This document shows, piece by piece, positions 23,965-31,927 of a stretch of DNA of 32,025 bases. The notes beneath the pieces were generated by a model. It did not search any database and was not told where the DNA came from. It saw only the letters and a program-made list of their open reading frames with translations. The DNA lies in the NCBI GenBank assembly GCA_015232795.1, contig JADFYX010000001.1, positions 1-32,025 of the forward strand, given 5' to 3'. Each line of letters opens with the position of its first letter. Positions within the stretch are counted from its first letter, which is position 1. The position numbers and the translations under genes are program-made. The stretch is from Magnetococcales bacterium. Its GTDB lineage: Bacteria > Pseudomonadota > Magnetococcia > Magnetococcales > JADFYX01.

Positions 23965-24005
23965 TTGGGTGCTGCCCAAACCCGGCAGGGAGATAATCTC
24001 CCTGC
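23965..24005. repeat. Tandem hairpin between copy B and the end of acnB
   Basis: First hairpin: TTGGG (23965-23969) with CCCAA (23975-23979). Second: GCAGGGAGA (23985-23993) with TCTCCCTGC (23997-24005), a perfect nine-pair stem with loop TAA. A run of eight T starts 11 bases later on the plus strand, too far for a standard terminator. On the minus strand the stem lies about 30 bases after the acnB stop without a T run. It may protect or end the acnB messenger; it also resembles REP-like tandem hairpins. Confidence 0.6.
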
Positions 24006-24037
24006 ACCCATATTAGTTTTTTTTACTGCTTTTTTTC

Positions 24038-26572
24038 TTATGCGTTACTGGTTTCGTAATCTTCTATCTTATGGAAATTTAGATACTTATATGTATCGTC
24101 CGACTTCGGTGTCACACGCTCACTCACCGCCGTCATATACTCCGCAACCGTAGGAAGCCTACCCAACAACGAAGTAACCGCAGCAACCTCTGCACTAGAT
24201 AGATAAACCTGTGCACCAGTACCCAAGCGGTTATTAAAATTTCTGGTGGAAGTAGAAACAACTACCGCATTATCCCTCACACGCGCCTGATTACCCATAC
24301 ACAAAGAACAACCCGGCATTTCCGTCCGAGCACCAGACTTACCTAAAACACTATATACACCCTCGTCAATCAACTGCCTCTCATCCATTCTTGTAGGTGG
24401 TGCAACCCACAACGTACCCGGTATTGGCGGTTGACCCTCTAAAATACGGCTCGCAGCACGGAAATGACCGATATTTGTCATGCAAGAACCAATAAATACC
24501 TCGTCAATCTTATTGCCAGCAACGTCTGACAGCAACTTCACATCGTCAGGATCGTTAGGACAACACAATACAGGCTCTTTAATATCAGCTAAATCAATCT
24601 CTAAAATCTCAGCATACTCAGCGTCCGCATCTGGAGATAACAATTCTGGATTTGCCAACCATGCCTCCATGTCCTTAATGCGGTTTTGGATGGCAATAGG
24701 GTTTTTGTATCCACGGTGCAACATATTTTTAAGCAGGGTTACGTTAGACTGCACATACTCAATAACAGGCTCCAAACCTAAATGTACCGAACAAGCAGCA
24801 GCAGAACGCTCTGCTGATGCGTCCGACAACTCAAATGCCTGCTCTACTTTTAGATTTGGCAAACCCTCAATCTCTAATACTCGCCCTGAAAAAACATTCT
24901 TCTTGCCAGCTTTCTCAACTGTTAACAATCCACGTTGAATGGCAACATATGGTATTGCGTTAACTAAATCACGCAGGGTCACACCCGGTTGCAGCTCGCC
25001 TTTAAACCTTACCAATACTGATTCTGGCATTACCAACGGCATAGAACCTGTCGCTGCTGCAAATGCAACCAAACCAGAACCAGCAGGAAATGAAATACCA
25101 ATTGGAAAACGGGTGTGAGAATCACCACCAGTTCCAACTGTATCTGGCAAACACATACGGTTTAACCAGGAATGGATAATACCATCACCAGGAGCCAACG
25201 CTAAACCACCCCTTGTGGAGAAAAAGTCTGGCAATGTCTGGTGAGTCTTTACATCAACTGATTTTGGATATGCAGCAGTATGACAGAAAGATTGCATAAC
25301 TAAATCAGCGGAAAAGCTTAAACAAGCAAGCTCTTTAATCTCATCCCTCGTCATAGGACCAGTGGTATCTTGAGAACCAACTGTGGACATCTTCGGCTCA
25401 CAATACTCACCAGGACGTACACCCTCTGTACCAATGGCCTTACCAACCATCTTCTGGGCCAAGGTGTAACCCTTACTGCTGGCTGCTGGAACATCAGCTT
25501 TCAAGAACATGTCCGAAGGTGGCAGACCCAACGCTTCACGGGCCTGGGCTGTTAGCTTTCTGCCAACGATAAGATTAATACGGCCACCAGCTCTCATCTC
25601 ATCTGGTAAAGTAGAAGGTAGAAGATCAAATGTTGTTACCTGCTCCCCATTTTTTACAATTGTGCCGTTCTTGGTGTTGATGGTTATAACATCGCCTGAC
25701 TCTAAACCAGATACATCACACTGCACTGGTAACATACCGGAATCTTCTGCTGTGTTGAAAAAAATCGGTGCAATTGTACTACCCAAAACAACACCACCAG
25801 TACGCTTGGCAGGTACAAATGGTATGTCGTTGCCAATGTGCCAAATCAACGAATTAGCAGCAGACTTACGTGAGGAACCCGTACCAACAACATCACCAAC
25901 ATATGCAATTGGATTACCTTTTTCTTTCAGGGAGGCAAGCAACTCCAAAGCCCCCTCTTGACGGGCTACCAACATAGCCTTGGCATGAACAGGAACGTCT
26001 GGACGACTCCAGGCCTCAGATGCAGGTGAAAGATCGTCTGTATTTGTCTCACCAGGAACCTTAAATACAGTTACTGTAACCTCTTGGGGCATCTCAGGTT
26101 GTGATGTAAACCATGTGGCATCGGCCCAGTTTTGTAAAACCTGCTTTGCACTGGGGTTAGAAGCAGCCTTGTTTTTAACATCATTAAATGCATCATAAAC
26201 CATCAATGTATTAGATAACGCAGCAACCGCACCTGGTGCCAAGTCACTGTTGTCTAACAAATCAATCAACGGCTTAACGTTAAAACCACCAATCATAGTA
26301 CCCAACAACTGAACCGCTGCCTTGGGATCTATAACAGGACAACTCACACTACCCTTGGCAACCTCTGCCAAAAATGCTGCCTTTACTGCTGAAGCATCGT
26401 CCACACCCGGTGGAACCTGATTGGTAATTAAATCTAATACTACCGCCTCTTCACCAGCAGGAGGATTTTTTAATAGTTCTACTAAATCAGTTACTTGTGC
26501 TGCATTTAATGGTAGTGGTGGTACACCTTCTTGCTCACGTTCTGCTACGTGTTGACGATATTCCTTTAGCAT
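24038..26572 (-). CDS. acnB: Aconitate hydratase B (bifunctional aconitase / 2-methylisocitrate dehydratase)
   Basis: An 844-residue AcnB-type aconitase (E. coli AcnB is 865) interconverting citrate and isocitrate in the TCA cycle. The order is that of AcnB: an N-terminal HEAT-like domain (about 1-160, MLKEYRQHVAEREQEGVPPL), a swivel domain (GDVVGTGSSRKSAANSLIWH), then the catalytic domains. The catalytic part has WLNRMCLPDTVGTGGDSHTR, FIGSCMTNIGHFRAA and MPGCSLCMGNQARV, supplying the cysteines of the 4Fe-4S cluster. The ATG at 26572 has TAGGAG ten bases upstream. It stands alone, 128 bases after sppA. Apo-AcnB is a known iron-responsive RNA-binding protein in E. coli; nothing here tests that. 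Confidence 0.98.
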   Translation of the reverse strand: MLKEYRQHVAEREQEGVPPLPLNAAQVTDLVELLKNPPAGEEAVVLDLITNQVPPGVDDASAVKAAFLAEVAKGSVSCPVIDPKAAVQLLGTMIGGFNVKPLIDLLDNSDLAPGAVAALSNTLMVYDAFNDVKNKAASNPSAKQVLQNWADATWFTSQPEMPQEVTVTVFKVPGETNTDDLSPASEAWSRPDVPVHAKAMLVARQEGALELLASLKEKGNPIAYVGDVVGTGSSRKSAANSLIWHIGNDIPFVPAKRTGGVVLGSTIAPIFFNTAEDSGMLPVQCDVSGLESGDVITINTKNGTIVKNGEQVTTFDLLPSTLPDEMRAGGRINLIVGRKLTAQAREALGLPPSDMFLKADVPAASSKGYTLAQKMVGKAIGTEGVRPGEYCEPKMSTVGSQDTTGPMTRDEIKELACLSFSADLVMQSFCHTAAYPKSVDVKTHQTLPDFFSTRGGLALAPGDGIIHSWLNRMCLPDTVGTGGDSHTRFPIGISFPAGSGLVAFAAATGSMPLVMPESVLVRFKGELQPGVTLRDLVNAIPYVAIQRGLLTVEKAGKKNVFSGRVLEIEGLPNLKVEQAFELSDASAERSAAACSVHLGLEPVIEYVQSNVTLLKNMLHRGYKNPIAIQNRIKDMEAWLANPELLSPDADAEYAEILEIDLADIKEPVLCCPNDPDDVKLLSDVAGNKIDEVFIGSCMTNIGHFRAASRILEGQPPIPGTLWVAPPTRMDERQLIDEGVYSVLGKSGARTEMPGCSLCMGNQARVRDNAVVVSTSTRNFNNRLGTGAQVYLSSAEVAAVTSLLGRLPTVAEYMTAVSERVTPKSDDTYKYLNFHKIEDYETSNA

Positions 26573-26700
26573 TTTACAAAATCTCCTAGAAATGAAGGTA
26601 CGCGCAACTTATTAATTAGTTGTGGTTTATATGCAAAAACACATCTTTATATATTTTTATATATAAAATTTCAAATTATTATGGAAAAATCTGGTTTTTA

Positions 26701-27756
26701 TTAACGAAGCACCAAGCCGGGGGCAGACCCCATAACAGCGTTACGCACCATGGCATCAACCCTCAAACCCATGCGCGAAAACCAATCGCCCTTATAGGTA
26801 AAGTCAACCATGCGTTTGGCTCCAATTTTACTTCTGGCAATTAATGCTGGCGAGCCTAAAGCATCTACCAAGCCTAACTTAACCGCCTGATCACCCGTCC
26901 AGACCAACCCCTCAAATAGCTCTTGATTTCCCGGCTTCAACCTATCACCACGACCGACCTTAACCGCTTTGATAAATTGATTATGAATACGCTTTAATAA
27001 AACTTGCGCATGAGCACTCTCTTTGGGATCAACCGGAGAAAAAGGGCTCATGAATGATTTATTCTTACCAGCAGTTAACTGTCTGGACTCCACACCCAGC
27101 TTATCCATGGCCTTTTCCAAGCCAAAACCCTGCATAATAACACCAATAGAACCAACCAAACTGGCTTTATCAGCATATATTTGCGGAGCCGAAGCCGCTA
27201 TATAATAGCCACCCGAAGCACAAAGATCTTCCAAAGCAGCGAAAACCGGGATGGTGGGATGACGTTTTCTTAATAACAACATGGCATCATAAATCTGCCC
27301 TGCCTGTACCGGGCTGCCACCTGGGCTGTTAATCCGCAAAATCACACCCTTGGTGTCAGGGTCTTCAAAGGCATTTTCCAAACCCTGAATTATATTATCT
27401 GCACTATAAGGGGTAGCGGGCATTATCGGACCTAGAACACTTACCACCGCCGTATGTCCTCTACTAGCCGTAAGCCCGTCCATATCTTCAGTTGACCACT
27501 CACCATCAATGGAGTGCCAAGCGATAAAAACCAGATAGAGAACAATAAACAACCGAAATAGATTTTTCCACCTTCTCGACCGCTTCTGCTCTAATGTGCT
27601 CTCTAGCAACAGACTCTCTAGAACCTTACGCTCAGCAGCACGGTTCTCCTCCATCTGTTGCATCCAAGATGAAGGGGTTGCATTTGCTCCTGATCCTTGG
27701 GTTGGCTCATCAGGGTCTATATCGATCAAATCCGGCTCTCTTTTATCCATCCCCAC
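26701..27756 (-). CDS. sppA: Signal peptide peptidase SppA, S49 family serine protease
   Basis: A 351-residue single-domain (short) SppA. A charged N-terminal tail (about 1-65) precedes one membrane helix (about 66-83: LFRLFIVLYLVFIAWHSI), placing the protease in the periplasm. Motifs: ILRINSPGGSPVQAGQIYD, the catalytic serine in CASGGYYIAASA, ASLVGSIGVIMQGF, and the probable catalytic lysine in TAGKNKSFMSPFSPVD. It degrades cleaved signal peptides in the membrane. E. coli SppA is a tandem double domain; this form has one catalytic copy and would assemble as an oligomer, as for Bacillus SppA. The start is a GTG at 27756 with AGGG six bases upstream; the ATG at 27750 is an alternative. Confidence 0.93.
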   Translation of the reverse strand: MGMDKREPDLIDIDPDEPTQGSGANATPSSWMQQMEENRAAERKVLESLLLESTLEQKRSRRWKNLFRLFIVLYLVFIAWHSIDGEWSTEDMDGLTASRGHTAVVSVLGPIMPATPYSADNIIQGLENAFEDPDTKGVILRINSPGGSPVQAGQIYDAMLLLRKRHPTIPVFAALEDLCASGGYYIAASAPQIYADKASLVGSIGVIMQGFGLEKAMDKLGVESRQLTAGKNKSFMSPFSPVDPKESAHAQVLLKRIHNQFIKAVKVGRGDRLKPGNQELFEGLVWTGDQAVKLGLVDALGSPALIARSKIGAKRMVDFTYKGDWFSRMGLRVDAMVRNAVMGSAPGLVLR

Positions 27757-27875
27757 ACTTTACCCTATTATCTTTCAAACGGCAATTGCTAGCGCACACT
27801 CAGCGCAACCTATTGATTTACCAAATATATAATAAAAAAATATTATTTCAAACATGGTAATTTGTTTTATTTAAT

Positions 27876-27926
27876 CCTAGCCTCGGCAGTTGGCGTTGTG
27901 TGCATGGCACAACTTCAGAAGCTAGG
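27876..27926. repeat. Dispersed palindromic element, copy C (short hairpin)
   Basis: The left arm CCTAGCCTCGGCAGTTG (27876-27892) pairs with 27910-27926 at 14 of 17 positions. An alternative inner stem GTTGTG/CACAAC (27895-27900 with 27908-27913) closes around TGCATGG. The shared ends CCTAG and CGGCAGTTGG tie it to copies A and B. It lies upstream of sppA and downstream of the chemoreceptor gene, where it could end or process the receptor messenger. Confidence 0.72.
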
Positions 27927-27978
27927 TTATCCATTGACTAGCCCTAATGTTGCAGAGGAATATCAGAGTGGATGAGAT

Positions 27979-30762
27979 CTATTTTATACCGTTTGCTTTC
28001 AAGTGAGGCACATACTTCATGTCGGTGCCGCGGATGTGTCCTATCAGCCAACTTTTCAGGAAGATCATCAAATCAATGATAACGGTAAATTCACCTGCCT
28101 CAAACCTTTTCACAAAGTTAACCACCTTGGCAACGATCTTTTTATGAAGTTCCTTGTGTGCCCGAGCATCAGGATATCTCGTTTTGTCGAAATAGCCCTC
28201 CTCCCGTTTAAAGTGGAAGACGGTAAAGTCGGTCAACTCCGCAAGGATCGGGCTGACGAGCTCTTGCCCTTTACCCTGTTTCATGGCTAAGTGCAGCTTG
28301 TTAATAAGAGCAACCAGAACAAGGTGATCAGCATCTACATCCTTCAGGCCAGTATTGAGATCATCCCTCCAGACAAAATACTCTTTTTCCTTAGCATTAA
28401 TATCGGTAATACCACGGTAGAGGTTATCCATCTGTTGAAACATCAGTTTGCGAGTCTCAAGAAATTTAATCAGTTGACTGTCTGCCTCATCATGTCCTTC
28501 ATAGCCTTTGCTATGGAGGATTTTAACTACTATCTGTAGCTGTTTATGAGCCTGAGCCAAAAGCTCGGATAGTTTTTTATAAACAGATGAATTAGCAAAT
28601 TCCAGCCCTTGTTTACTTTTGAGCCATTGTCCAAGTTTGGAATTTCCCACATCGGGAATTAGTTTGGGATCAACCTCAAAGCGACCGGAAATACACTGCT
28701 CCAACTTGCCTTCCCATTGCAGATAATCGTCTTTGATAGCACGAATATTGAAAATAGGTTCGCCAATATCTACCTCCATTTGAGAGGCAAACAGCGCGCT
28801 ACTCATATCCTGCAATACCGATCCCATACGTTGAAATTGGATGGAAGAACCGCGTATGTTGATAGCTGTTTTACTAGCCTCCTCCATGCTTACCCCAACT
28901 CTATTGGATGCTTCGGCGGTTTTTTCTGAGGCAGCTTGGATGGATTGCGCCATATCAAATGCCTGTTTACTATCAGAAGCGACATTTTGAGCTGCTCCAG
29001 ATACTTCTAATGCTGACTGTGCCACCTCAGCAGTACCAGAAGCTGCTTCTGCTGCTGCTCTGGCAACATCTTTAGCTGCTACATTGAGTTCACCAGCATT
29101 ACGAGTCACTTCACTGGCAGCATCGGTCACCTCCTGCATTGAGGAAGAAATTCCTGCAATGCTCTTGGTTTGTACGTCAACAGATGTGGTGATTTCCAGG
29201 TTGGCTTGGTTGATTCTATCGATGCTTGAGACGATATTACTGTTGGCTGTAGCCACATCCTTGGTGATATTCTGGATTTCGATGGTCTTGCTTTGAATGG
29301 AAAGTGTAGCTTTGGCTGTTTGATGTGCCAACTCCTTCACCTCGTTGGCAACAACCGAAAATCCCTTCCCCGCCTCACCCGCTCCGGCTGCCTCAATGGA
29401 GGCGTTTAGGGCCAGCATGTTGGTCTGCTCGGCAATATTGTTGATGACATCCACCACATCCCCAATCTCAATGGCGGACTCCGAGAGTTTATCCATGATT
29501 GCCTGGGTGCCAGAGGCGAGCTGGTTGGCCTGTTCAGACTCTTTTTGCGCACTCTGACACTGCTGTCTGACTTTCTGTAGGGATTCTGACATCTCCTTGA
29601 TGGAGGCAGAAACTTTTTGCACCTCCCCATCCACCTGTTCCAGGTTTTGGTTTACCCCATCGATATTGGCGGTGATCTCTTCGGCTGCAGAAGCCATGGT
29701 TGTGATGTTAACACTGGTCTCTTCAGCTCCAGCAGCAATGGTGGCAACATTTTGGGAAAGTTGCTTGGTGGCATCAGAGATGTTTTGCACATTGTTAGTA
29801 GCCTGATTTGCAGCCTCTTTTACATCTGAAATCTCTGCTGCCAGAATTTCATTCTGCTCCGTTACCCTGTTAACCACCGTGTGGATGGTTTGGGCATCGC
29901 TACTAACCAGATCCCGAATTTTGACCAACTCCGCTGAACAGGAGACAATACTGCCAGAATGTGTACCGATGGTGGACATCAAATCGTTGAAATCATCTGC
30001 AAGACTATTGACACTGTTACATATTCCCAAAAACTCAGCCTGTGATCCTTCGATAGGCAATCGGTAGGTCAGCTCTCCTTTAGAGATACGCTCAACCCCC
30101 TTGCTGATTTGTTTGATGGAAGCGACAATGGTACGAATCAAGAAAAAACCAGCCAAAATCAAGATAATGTTGAGCATGACAATCAAATTGGTGATGCCAT
30201 TGTTGAAACTCAAGATTTTTTTATCAACCTCATCCAATAACTTATTGGTCATCTCGATATTGTTCGTGACAAACGGAACCAAAACTTGTCGTAACCCTTC
30301 TGCCGCACCATCAAACTCACCCATGGTTTTATTGCCCGTCTCCGGACCACCTGCCACATAGGCTTTGGCCATTTTAATCCCAGTGTCATAGAAGGCATCA
30401 AACCGATCCTCTAATTGATGAATCTGTTTTTTCTCGTCAGGATTTTTTGCATGCTCTATGAACTGCTTCAACGCATCTCGGAATAAACTTGCACTTTTCT
30501 CCGCTTCTGAAAAACCATCGTCCAAGCCATCTTGACCCCGTGTGGCAGATATATCTGTCAACCACTGTTGAACCTGGACGACCTCCTTTTCCATGTCCTT
30601 GGCCAACAGAGCAAATTTTACCTTTTCAGTTTTGATTTGATGGGCGCTATCTGAAACAGTTCTACCAGTTTTGAAACCCCAAAAATTTATTCCGATAAGA
30701 CACAGGGATGGAATAAGTAAAGATAAAATAATTTTCCCTTTTACGGAGGTAAACGGATTCAT
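27979..30762 (-). CDS. Methyl-accepting chemotaxis protein with degenerate CZB-like and C-terminal hemerythrin domains
   Basis: A 927-residue chemoreceptor. Membrane helix one (about 10-30) and helix two (about 191-213) enclose a helical periplasmic sensor of about 160 residues; a HAMP domain follows (about 212-265). The signalling domain (about 290-660) contains the CheA/CheW-binding hairpin QTNMLALNASIEAAGAGEAG, KGFSVVANEVKELA and typical Glu/Gln/Ala methylation helices. Residues about 671-790 resemble a chemoreceptor zinc-binding (CZB) domain in spacing but have lost most ligands. Residues about 797-920 are a hemerythrin with a full ligand set: DADH, HFKREE, HKELH and HIRGTD. It likely senses oxygen in the cytoplasm and something else outside, guiding aerotaxis. 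An ATG with GAGG nine bases upstream sets the start. Confidence 0.93.
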   Translation of the reverse strand: MNPFTSVKGKIILSLLIPSLCLIGINFWGFKTGRTVSDSAHQIKTEKVKFALLAKDMEKEVVQVQQWLTDISATRGQDGLDDGFSEAEKSASLFRDALKQFIEHAKNPDEKKQIHQLEDRFDAFYDTGIKMAKAYVAGGPETGNKTMGEFDGAAEGLRQVLVPFVTNNIEMTNKLLDEVDKKILSFNNGITNLIVMLNIILILAGFFLIRTIVASIKQISKGVERISKGELTYRLPIEGSQAEFLGICNSVNSLADDFNDLMSTIGTHSGSIVSCSAELVKIRDLVSSDAQTIHTVVNRVTEQNEILAAEISDVKEAANQATNNVQNISDATKQLSQNVATIAAGAEETSVNITTMASAAEEITANIDGVNQNLEQVDGEVQKVSASIKEMSESLQKVRQQCQSAQKESEQANQLASGTQAIMDKLSESAIEIGDVVDVINNIAEQTNMLALNASIEAAGAGEAGKGFSVVANEVKELAHQTAKATLSIQSKTIEIQNITKDVATANSNIVSSIDRINQANLEITTSVDVQTKSIAGISSSMQEVTDAASEVTRNAGELNVAAKDVARAAAEAASGTAEVAQSALEVSGAAQNVASDSKQAFDMAQSIQAASEKTAEASNRVGVSMEEASKTAINIRGSSIQFQRMGSVLQDMSSALFASQMEVDIGEPIFNIRAIKDDYLQWEGKLEQCISGRFEVDPKLIPDVGNSKLGQWLKSKQGLEFANSSVYKKLSELLAQAHKQLQIVVKILHSKGYEGHDEADSQLIKFLETRKLMFQQMDNLYRGITDINAKEKEYFVWRDDLNTGLKDVDADHLVLVALINKLHLAMKQGKGQELVSPILAELTDFTVFHFKREEGYFDKTRYPDARAHKELHKKIVAKVVNFVKRFEAGEFTVIIDLMIFLKSWLIGHIRGTDMKYVPHLKANGIK

Positions 30763-30810
30763 ACTCTTTTTCCTCTAAACGCAAATAATTAGCCGATATT
30801 TCCCAAGCCC

Positions 30811-31407
30811 TCAAACAACCTGAACAGTACTCTGGCCCCCGTCAGCCAGAATATCCAATACCCGTTGCCGCCACCCTGTGGCAAACTGTTGTTTAGTCTC
30901 GTTAGATGCTCCTCCCGATAGAATCTCTCCCATCATAGGGCCAATGTTTGCCCTGGGTGGAATGGATGCTGGAGAGTACGCCAAAGTAACTTTTTTGCCA
31001 TTGTCTCTGCGAGCAAAAGTTACCATCCCGGCCCCTGCAACACCGAATCTCAGAAGGTCCTTACGAACGAACTGACCAGCCAAGCCATGAAAACCCTGAA
31101 CCCCAGAAGCTCCAGTTAAAAGCGTATAAACCTGACTTAAAGGTCCATTCACTCCCTCGGAAGGACCACCAGCAATCTCCACCGTTATATCCCCCCGCTG
31201 GGGTATCTCATCACCTGGATAGAGATTGTCCAAGGCCACCTTAACCAGCAAAAAAGCCCCAGCTACTGTTGGACACGCATGCCCAGAGAGCTTTACTGCA
31301 TCTACAAATGTATAGGTAAACTTTCCATCACCAGCCCCCAATAACTCTGCCAACGGATCGTAAAGAGTTATGGAAGGCTGATCTGGAAATATATTTTCGT
31401 TACTCAT
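30811..31407 (-). CDS. FmdE-like protein (formylmethanofuran dehydrogenase subunit E family)
   Basis: A 198-residue cytoplasmic protein from the ATG at 31407, which has AGGA six bases upstream. A longer frame to 31470 overlaps the regulator gene and adds unlikely sequence. It carries KLSGHACPTVAGAFLLVK, the HxCP signature of FmdE (PF02663). Then come GDITVEIAGGPSEGVNGPL and LTGASGVQGFHGLAGQF, in the positions where FmdE has its substrate or metal region. In non-methanogens this family has no settled function, and the cysteines of the usual second motif are missing. It sits 19 bases after the MerR-type gene on the same strand, and the chemoreceptor follows 48 bases on. Confidence 0.62.
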   Translation of the reverse strand: MSNENIFPDQPSITLYDPLAELLGAGDGKFTYTFVDAVKLSGHACPTVAGAFLLVKVALDNLYPGDEIPQRGDITVEIAGGPSEGVNGPLSQVYTLLTGASGVQGFHGLAGQFVRKDLLRFGVAGAGMVTFARRDNGKKVTLAYSPASIPPRANIGPMMGEILSGGASNETKQQFATGWRQRVLDILADGGQSTVQVV

Positions 31408-31426
31408 ATTAATCCTAATAAATCTA

Positions 31427-31927
31427 CTATAAACCAGCTTGAGAAGAAGGAGTTGGGGCTGGCAAAACACTAAAACCGTGGACTTGCTTTAATTTAATAT
31501 CAACTGCACTTTTTAACACACCAACACAAAAGCGCATTTCATATACTTCACAATTACGACACTCCTGGCTAGTAGTTCCACATTTATTCCCCTTGTTGGC
31601 CCAACATGGGGAAAAATGCTCTGTAATAGCCGGGCAGTCCTGCTTTTCAATATATCCGCACTTGATCTTCTCCCAACAGGGAATCAAAGATAACAACGTA
31701 CGAATGCCAGCTATACTAATGCTGGATTTTATCATCCTGCGTATTTCAATCAACCAATCTATATCCCGCTCAGAAAAATATCGGGTTCCAGCTCTATTTT
31801 TATGTGAGATAAACAATCCTTCTCTCTCATACATGTGAATGGTTCGGATAGAGATGTCCAACCGCTTGGCAACAACACCAATTTTTACCATCTCATCCAC
31901 GGCATCTGGTCGTAATTTTCCAAACAT
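31427..31927 (-). CDS. MerR-family regulator fused to a cysteine-rich two-CW-like domain
   Basis: A 166-residue protein. The N-terminal winged helix is of MerR type (about 13-85: VKIGVVAKRLDISIRTIHMY, EREGL, RYFSERDIDWLIEIRRMI). A C-terminal segment (about 95-150) holds eight cysteines in a CWEKIKCG, DCPA, PCWANKGNKCG, ECRNCEVYEMRFC arrangement, matching the 'two-CW' cysteine pattern. It probably binds an iron-sulfur cluster or another metal and could sense redox state, oxygen or metal; this is inferred. It precedes the FmdE-like gene by 19 bases and is its likely regulator. The start at 31927 has GGGG six bases upstream. The 98 bases beyond it to the window end are AT-rich with no motif I can name. 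Confidence 0.8.
   Translation of the reverse strand: MFGKLRPDAVDEMVKIGVVAKRLDISIRTIHMYEREGLFISHKNRAGTRYFSERDIDWLIEIRRMIKSSISIAGIRTLLSLIPCWEKIKCGYIEKQDCPAITEHFSPCWANKGNKCGTTSQECRNCEVYEMRFCVGVLKSAVDIKLKQVHGFSVLPAPTPSSQAGL

Larger units (their letters stand above)
23389..24037. other. Gene-free stretch between cbiB and acnB (649 bases) rich in secondary structure
   Basis: I find no convincing gene. Open frames exist on both strands between about 23689 and 24016, but they follow from the palindromic element and lack protein-like composition. From left to right it holds the leader of cbiB with a CCCCCG hairpin, about 240 AT-rich bases without a clear motif, the long hairpin repeat copy B (23749-23911), and a tandem hairpin (23965-24005) close to the end of acnB. 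Confidence 0.8.

Noticed and set aside
23689..24016. Open frames of about 100 codons on both strands across the long hairpin
   Set aside because: The mirror-image frames are a by-product of the palindrome. The products have no recognisable domain and no good ribosome-binding site, and one of them runs through the tandem hairpin.
26646..26667. AT-only hairpin (nine pairs, loop TTTT) between acnB and sppA
   Set aside because: The stem has no GC pair and would be too unstable to act as a terminator; simple AT-rich sequence explains it.
17639..27926. CRISPR-like repeats
   Set aside because: The three related elements are kilobases apart, palindromic and variable in the centre, without regular spacers or cas genes.
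31408..31470. Upstream start for the FmdE-like protein
   Set aside because: The extension lies partly in the MerR-type gene, encodes an unlikely hydrophobic/basic stretch, and the ATG at 31407 has a proper ribosome-binding site.
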